From Microbacterium sp. XT11 (GTDB lineage: Bacteria > Actinomycetota > Actinomycetes > Actinomycetales > Microbacteriaceae): DNA of 64,000 nt. Positions 59,861 through 64,000 of the stretch are shown piece by piece. The notes beneath the pieces are model-generated. The model saw only the letters and a program-made list of their open reading frames with translations. It made no database searches and had not been told where the DNA came from. The stretch covers positions 2,419,081 to 2,483,080 of the forward strand of contig NZ_CP013859.1 in assembly GCF_001513675.1 (NCBI RefSeq), read 5' to 3'. The translations under genes were made by a program, and so were the position numbers. Positions within the stretch are counted from its first letter, which is position 1. Each line of letters begins with the position of its first letter.

Positions 59861-60473
59861 CGTGGTGTCCAGAGAACGAAACCAGGGCAAGAACCAGCTG
59901 CGCGTCGGGCGCCTCGTCAAGGCCCACGGCCTCAAGGGCGCGCTCAAGCTGGAGCTGTACACCGACAACCCGGAGCGGCGCTTCGTCCCGGGCGCCGAGT
60001 TCACGTTGCAGGTGCCAGAGGCATCTCCGTGGCACGGCAAGACCGTCACCGTGCGGGACTACCGGGTGATGAACGGCAACTCGGTCGTGTTCTTCCAGGG
60101 TGTCGACGACCGCACCGCCGCCGAGAGCCTCGTCCGTGCGATCCTGTGGATCGATCAGGACGCCGCTGAGATCGACGTCGAGGACAACGCGTGGTTCGAC
60201 CACCAGCTGGTGGGACTCGACGTGGTCCGCGACGAGGTGGTCGTCGGACGGGTGGTCCGGGTGGACCACCTCCCCGCACAGGATCTGCTGATCGTGAAGA
60301 CCGGTGACCAGGAGATCATGGTCCCCTTCGTGGAGGCCATCGTCCCCACCGTCGACATCGCAGCCGGCCGCTTGGTCGTCACGCCGCCGGCGGGGCTCTT
60401 CGAGGAACTGCCGGATGCCGATGACGTCCCGGCGGCGGACGACGACGCTGCCACCGCGGACGCGCCCGAGTGA
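59853..60473 (+). CDS. rimM: Ribosome maturation factor RimM
   Basis: The 206-residue protein helps 16S rRNA processing and binds S19. QLRVGRLVKAHGLKGALKLELYTDNPERRF is the RimM N-terminal signature (residues about 15-44), and the PRC barrel includes FDHQLVGLDVVRDEVVVGRV and VPFVEAIVPTVDIAAGRLVVTPP. An acidic tail follows. ATG 59853 overlaps khpA by eight bases. Confidence 0.95.
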   Translation: MTDVVSRERNQGKNQLRVGRLVKAHGLKGALKLELYTDNPERRFVPGAEFTLQVPEASPWHGKTVTVRDYRVMNGNSVVFFQGVDDRTAAESLVRAILWIDQDAAEIDVEDNAWFDHQLVGLDVVRDEVVVGRVVRVDHLPAQDLLIVKTGDQEIMVPFVEAIVPTVDIAAGRLVVTPPAGLFEELPDADDVPAADDDAATADAPE

Positions 60474-60492
60474 CCGCTGATACGGTTCCCCC

Positions 60493-61176
60493 GTGCGCAT
60501 CGACGTCGTCTCCATCTTCCCGTCGTACTTCGACGGCCTGACGCTCTCCCTTCTCGGTAAGGCGCAGGACGCAGGCATCCTCGACCTCTCCGTTCGCGAC
60601 CTGCGCGACTGGACGCACGATCGGCACCGCACCGTCGACGACACACCCTACGGCGGCGGCGCAGGCATGGTCATGAAACCGGAGCCGTGGGGACTCGCTC
60701 TCGATGAGCTGGCGGGCGCGTCGGAGCGCCCGACGATCATCTTCCCGTCTCCGGCGGGGGAGGTGTTCGCGCAGGCGACCGCCAGGGAGCTCGCGACGAG
60801 AGACCACCTGGTCTTCGGATGCGGTCGGTACGAGGGCATCGACGAGCGGGTGTTCGAGTACGCCTCGGAGCTGGGCGAGGTGCGCCTCATCAGCCTCGGC
60901 GACTACGTCCTCAACGGGGGCGAGGTCGCGACGATGGCGATGATCGAGGCCATCGGACGCCTCCTCCCCGGCGTGGTGGGAAATCCGGAGAGCCTGGTCG
61001 AGGAGTCGCACGAAGACGGCCTGCTCGAGTACCCCTCGTACACGAAGCCCTCGGTGTGGCGCGAGCGCGCCGTTCCCGAGGTGCTGCTGAGCGGGAATCA
61101 CGGCGCGATCGCCTCCTGGCGCCGTGAGCAGCAGATCGAGCGCACGCGTCGTCGTCGGCCGGATCTTCTCAGCTAG
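60493..61176 (+). CDS. trmD: tRNA (guanine-37-N1)-methyltransferase
   Basis: The 227-residue SPOUT enzyme makes m1G37, which prevents frameshifting. [43 protein letters not shown] and the knot [13 protein letters not shown] are all present. GTG 60493 has TACGGT six bases upstream, so besides operon readthrough it may have an internal leaderless promoter. Its TAG shares CTAG with the convergent phosphatase stop. Confidence 0.96.
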   Translation: MRIDVVSIFPSYFDGLTLSLLGKAQDAGILDLSVRDLRDWTHDRHRTVDDTPYGGGAGMVMKPEPWGLALDELAGASERPTIIFPSPAGEVFAQATARELATRDHLVFGCGRYEGIDERVFEYASELGEVRLISLGDYVLNGGEVATMAMIEAIGRLLPGVVGNPESLVEESHEDGLLEYPSYTKPSVWRERAVPEVLLSGNHGAIASWRREQQIERTRRRRPDLLS

Positions 61177-61745
61177 AGCATCCGCTCCGTCCCGCGGTCG
61201 ATCTCGAAGACGATGCTGTGCGGATGCCTGAGGGCGAGCGCACCAGCGGGATCCAGCCCGCGGAGTTCGGCGCGCAGCATCCGCCCGATCATCTCGTGTG
61301 CGATGAGGAGGGGAGTGCCGGACGAAGCCCACCCGCATGCGGAGAGCGCGCGTCGCGCGCGTGCACGCGCCTGGGCATAGCTCTCGCCGCCGGGGAATGC
61401 CCAGCCATACCGGTTCGCCGCACGGTCTGCCCTGGCCGTCGGATAGATCTGGTCGATCTCGTCCCAGGTCATGCCCGCCATATCGCCGTGGTGCACCTGG
61501 GCGAGCTCCGGCACCTCGACGAGTTCGGCCCCGAGCCGATCGGCGATGATGGTCGCCGTGTGCAGGGCACGGCCGAGCGGGCTCGAGCACACCGTGACGA
61601 TGCCTCTGCCGGTCAGCAGGAGAGCGGTCGTCTCGGCCTGGCGGATGCCGTCGTGTGTGAGGGCCGAGTCGAGCTGTCCCTGCAGCCGGTGCTGGAGGTT
61701 CCACTCGGTCTGGCCGTGCCTCGCGAGGAAGAGGCGTTCCGGCAC
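61173..61745 (-). CDS. Histidine phosphatase family protein
   Basis: The 190-residue protein has the phosphoglycerate-mutase fold: [12 protein letters not shown] with the phospho-accepting His near residue 9, [16 protein letters not shown], Glu-containing [16 protein letters not shown], and the second His in [13 protein letters not shown] 61745 has GGAGG eight bases upstream; an ATG at 61766 is the alternative. The substrate is unknown. Confidence 0.9.
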   Translation of the reverse strand: MPERLFLARHGQTEWNLQHRLQGQLDSALTHDGIRQAETTALLLTGRGIVTVCSSPLGRALHTATIIADRLGAELVEVPELAQVHHGDMAGMTWDEIDQIYPTARADRAANRYGWAFPGGESYAQARARARRALSACGWASSGTPLLIAHEMIGRMLRAELRGLDPAGALALRHPHSIVFEIDRGTERML

Positions 61746-61837
61746 ATGACGGTCCTCCGGGATCATCCACTCAATATGGCACACCGCCATGGTCCGCCGT
61801 TGGCGTCTTGCATGACAGCCGCTGCTAACGTCGGATC

Positions 61838-62575
61838 ATGGCGCACGAGACGCTGGCCCGCTCCTTCGAGGGCATCGGAGCCGAGTACGACCGCTTCCGG
61901 CCTGGCTTCCCGGACGGGGCGTTGCACGCGGTGCTGCCGGAGCGCGTCGGACGGGTCTTGGATCTCGGGGCGGGGACGGGCAAGTTCACGCGGCTCCTCG
62001 TGCCGTGGGCCGATGAGGTCGTCGCGGTCGAGCCGTCCCACGCGATGCTCGGCGTGCTGCGTGACAAGGTGGCCGGTGTCGTCACGTATCAGGGGGGCGC
62101 GGAGAACATCCCCCTGGCTGATGCGTCCGTCGATGCGGTCACCGTGGCGCAGGCGTTCCACTGGTTCGATCGCGACGCGGCGTGTGCCGAGATCGCGCGT
62201 GTCCTCCGTGCCGACGGTGTGCTCGGCCTCATCTGGAACAGATCCGACGTCGGGTGCGCATGGGACAGGGCCTGCCATCGACTTCTTCATCCCGCGGTCG
62301 GGTCTCAGGACGACACGACGAGTTCGGCCGCCGCTGTGCTGCCGGGGTTCGCGTTCGAGCAGCACAGGGAGATCGCATGGACCGAACGGATCTCCCGAGA
62401 CGACTACGTGGGGCGGTGGACCACGGTGAGCAGCTACCTCGTCGCACCTCCGGAACGACGCTCCAGGCTGATCGAGGCGATATCGCTGGTGATCGACACC
62501 GATCCTGACACGGCCGGGCGCTCGGAGTTCGACCTCCCGCACGTCACCGACGTCTTCGTTTATCGCCGCGCATGA
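61838..62575 (+). CDS. Class I SAM-dependent methyltransferase
   Basis: The 245-residue protein has motif I VLDLGAGTGKFTRLL (about 39-53), motif II VVAVEPSHAML, and the post-II block IPLADASVDAVTVAQAFHWFD. It belongs to the methyltransferase-11 group of small-molecule or lipid methylases; the substrate is unknown. TAACGT is exactly six bases before ATG 61838, so it is probably leaderless. The glycosylase gene starts inside its stop. Confidence 0.92.
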   Translation: MAHETLARSFEGIGAEYDRFRPGFPDGALHAVLPERVGRVLDLGAGTGKFTRLLVPWADEVVAVEPSHAMLGVLRDKVAGVVTYQGGAENIPLADASVDAVTVAQAFHWFDRDAACAEIARVLRADGVLGLIWNRSDVGCAWDRACHRLLHPAVGSQDDTTSSAAAVLPGFAFEQHREIAWTERISRDDYVGRWTTVSSYLVAPPERRSRLIEAISLVIDTDPDTAGRSEFDLPHVTDVFVYRRA

Positions 62576-63012
62576 GGATCTGGTCGCTGCATCCGCGGTA
62601 CCTCGATCGTCAAGGGCTCGTGGCCTGTTGGAGGGAGTCGCTGCTCGCACAGGCGGTGCTGGCGGGACGAACGGTCGGCTACACGCGGCATCCCCAGCTC
62701 GAACGATTCCGCTCCGCGGCCGACCCGGTCGCGGCGATCGGCGCCTATCTCACGGCTGTTGCCGATGAAGCGGCCGGGCGTGGCTATCGGTTCGATCGCT
62801 CGCGCGTCGATACGGCGGATGTACGGCTCGGCGAGCACCTGACCGTCACGACCGGGCAGCTGCGCATCGAGTGGCTGCATCTGCGCGGCAAGCTCGCCGT
62901 GCGCGATCCGGATCGGCTCGCGCTGTGGGACGGGGTCCGCGATCCCGAGCCGCACCCGCTGTTCCGTGTGGAGGCGGGTCCGGCCGCCTCCTGGGAGCGC
63001 GCCGGCGCGTGA
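62572..63012 (+). CDS. Pyrimidine dimer DNA glycosylase-like protein
   Basis: The 146-residue protein matches the Pyr_excise (T4 endonuclease V-like) family: MRIWSLHPRYLDRQGLVACW, VGYTRHPQLERF and the final WDGVRDPEPHPLF. Many bacterial members are annotated only by homology, and actual dimer repair has not been shown for most. ATG 62572 overlaps the methyltransferase stop (ATGA). Confidence 0.86.
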   Translation: MRIWSLHPRYLDRQGLVACWRESLLAQAVLAGRTVGYTRHPQLERFRSAADPVAAIGAYLTAVADEAAGRGYRFDRSRVDTADVRLGEHLTVTTGQLRIEWLHLRGKLAVRDPDRLALWDGVRDPEPHPLFRVEAGPAASWERAGA

Positions 63013-63019
63013 ACCGCGC

Positions 63020-63802
63020 TCAGTCGACGCCGAGGAACGACCGGTCGGTGAGGACGATAGGCCCGTCCTCGGTCACGGCGACGGTGTGCTCGGAGTGCGC
63101 GCCGCGGGAGCCGTCGGCGCTGCGGAGCGTCCACCCGTCGGGGTCGGTGACGAGCTCGTCCGTTGTGGCGAGGAGCCACGGCTCGAGCGCGAACACGAGG
63201 CCGGCCCTGAGAGGGAACCCGCGGCCGGCCCGGCCGTCGTTCGGGACGTGCGGGTCGCCGTGCATGATGCGGCCGACTCCGTGCCCGCCGAACTCGGTGT
63301 TGATCGAGTAGCCGGCGCCGCGGGAGACCTCGGCGATGGAGGCCGAGATGTCGCCGATGCGGTTGCCGACGACCGCGGCCGCGATCGCCGCGTCGAGCGC
63401 GCGTTCCGTCGTCTCGATCAGCCGCAGGTCTTCGTCGCGCGGGGTTCCCACGACGAACGAGACGGCGGAGTCGGCCACCCACCCGTCGACGGACACGGCG
63501 AAGTCGAGCGAGACCAGATCACCGTCGCGCAACGTGTAGTCGTGGGGGAGTCCGTGCAGCACCGCGTCGTTGACAGAGGTGCAGATGACCTTGCCGAACG
63601 GGCTGGCCCCGAAGGACGGGTGGTAGTCGATGTAGCAGGACTCCGCCCCGGCACGTCGGATCAGGTCGTGCGCGCGCCGGTCGATCGTCAGGAGATTCGT
63701 CCCGACCTTGGTCTCGTCGCGCAGCGTGGCGAGGGTCTCGGCGACGAAGCGTCCGGCGGCGCGCATCTCGTCGATCTCGGCGGGCGTGCGCAGTTCGATC
63801 AT
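63020..63802 (-). CDS. map: Methionine aminopeptidase, type I
   Basis: The 260-residue metalloenzyme removes the initiator Met. DFAVSVDGWVADSAVSF (two Asp ligands), GHGVGRIMHGDPHVPN (His ligand and the GVG loop), FALEPWLL (Glu), and the final AHSEHTVAVTEDG (Glu) form the metal site. The usual substrate-pocket Cys/Phe order is conserved in CTSVNDAVLHGLP. Only one map gene is visible here; actinobacteria often have two. It is convergent with the glycosylase gene. Confidence 0.95.
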   Translation of the reverse strand: MIELRTPAEIDEMRAAGRFVAETLATLRDETKVGTNLLTIDRRAHDLIRRAGAESCYIDYHPSFGASPFGKVICTSVNDAVLHGLPHDYTLRDGDLVSLDFAVSVDGWVADSAVSFVVGTPRDEDLRLIETTERALDAAIAAAVVGNRIGDISASIAEVSRGAGYSINTEFGGHGVGRIMHGDPHVPNDGRAGRGFPLRAGLVFALEPWLLATTDELVTDPDGWTLRSADGSRGAHSEHTVAVTEDGPIVLTDRSFLGVD

Positions 63803-63913
63803 GGGGGTGTCCTCTCGTCCCCTCCATTCTCCCCGATGCAGGCGGCGTCATCGTCTCGCGTGCTCACAGCGAACACGCGAGCGCGCCAGACGCTCGGGTC
63901 GTACGATCGGAGC

Positions 63914-64000
63914 ATGTGGGTGCGAAGGGCGTTCTTCCGATGGCTGCTGCCGGCGGCCTTCGTGCTCCCCGCCTGGCTTCTGATCGGCTGGGGTGTCTTC
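63914..64000 (+). CDS. N-terminus of a membrane protein (cut by window edge)
   Basis: ATG 63914 opens a frame to the window end (29 residues). After WVRRAFFRW comes a hydrophobic helix (LLPAAFVLPAWLLIGWGVF), so this is a membrane or exported protein. TACGAT (63902-63907) is exactly six bases upstream, the leaderless layout of this genome, which supports the start. The family cannot be told. Confidence 0.6.
   Translation, partial: MWVRRAFFRWLLPAAFVLPAWLLIGWGVF

Noticed and set aside
1..64000. Prophage, insertion sequence, integron or genomic island
   Set aside because: No transposase, integrase, phage structural gene or tRNA-linked direct repeat was recognised; both tRNA genes are followed by ordinary terminators and core genes.

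Overview
The window is a chromosomal segment of a high-GC actinobacterium, almost certainly Microbacteriaceae and probably Microbacterium. This is inferred from base composition, from GTG and TTG starts, from actinobacterial order (leuC-leuD-murA-plsC-gpsA-ddl, DUF3515, thiL), from a cysteine-free L32, and from a promoter style in which a TANNNT -10 box sits six bases before the start codon. Most genes are core functions. No insertion sequence, prophage, CRISPR array or rRNA was seen.

Layout. 1-3165: end of an MFS transporter, gltX, a lipocalin-like gene, tRNA-Gln(CUG) with promoter and terminator. 3318-8177 is the least familiar part: a small membrane protein with an apparent frameshift, a secreted PKD-like protein of extreme composition coupled to a lipoprotein, two cytoplasmic genes of unknown or immunity-like type, and an MFS transporter. 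8174-16325: NTF2-like and SRPBCC proteins, topoisomerase IB, a hydroxyacyl-CoA dehydrogenase with a MarR regulator, aminopeptidase N, a phosphotransferase, a metallo-beta-lactamase-fold protein, tRNA-Glu(CUC). 16382-25260: acyltransferase/MFS/ArsR operon, ECF sigma factor with a DUF4349 membrane protein, terC behind a probable Mn2+ riboswitch, and a flavin monooxygenase coupled to a sulfhydrylase.

25329-39363: leucine leader peptide and leuCD, then murA, plsC, gpsA and ddl (cell wall and phospholipid), DUF3515 and thiL, rsmD, recG, coaD, and yceD-rpmF-rnc-mutM. 39376-43411: ABC exporter, GNAT protein, a 93-aa protein and a 36-aa ORF. 43511-52613: smc, ftsY, a DUF2004 protein, lipB-lipA, a TetR regulator and ffh. 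52625-57823: glycerol genes glpD, glpF and glpK with a divergent SorC-type regulator. 57825-64000: a GCS2-type ligase, rpsP-khpA-rimM-trmD, a histidine phosphatase, a methyltransferase, a pyrimidine-dimer glycosylase, map, and the start of another gene.

The most interesting signals are small and regulatory: a leaderless Leu-rich leader peptide before leuC, leaderless mini-ORFs overlapping the starts of smc and coaD, two divergent promoters sharing bases inside a 23-bp gap (DUF3515/thiL), a strongly expressed-looking 36-aa ORF at 43237-43347, and palindromic operators at the MarR, ArsR and SorC genes. All are read by eye; none has been tested by search or experiment.
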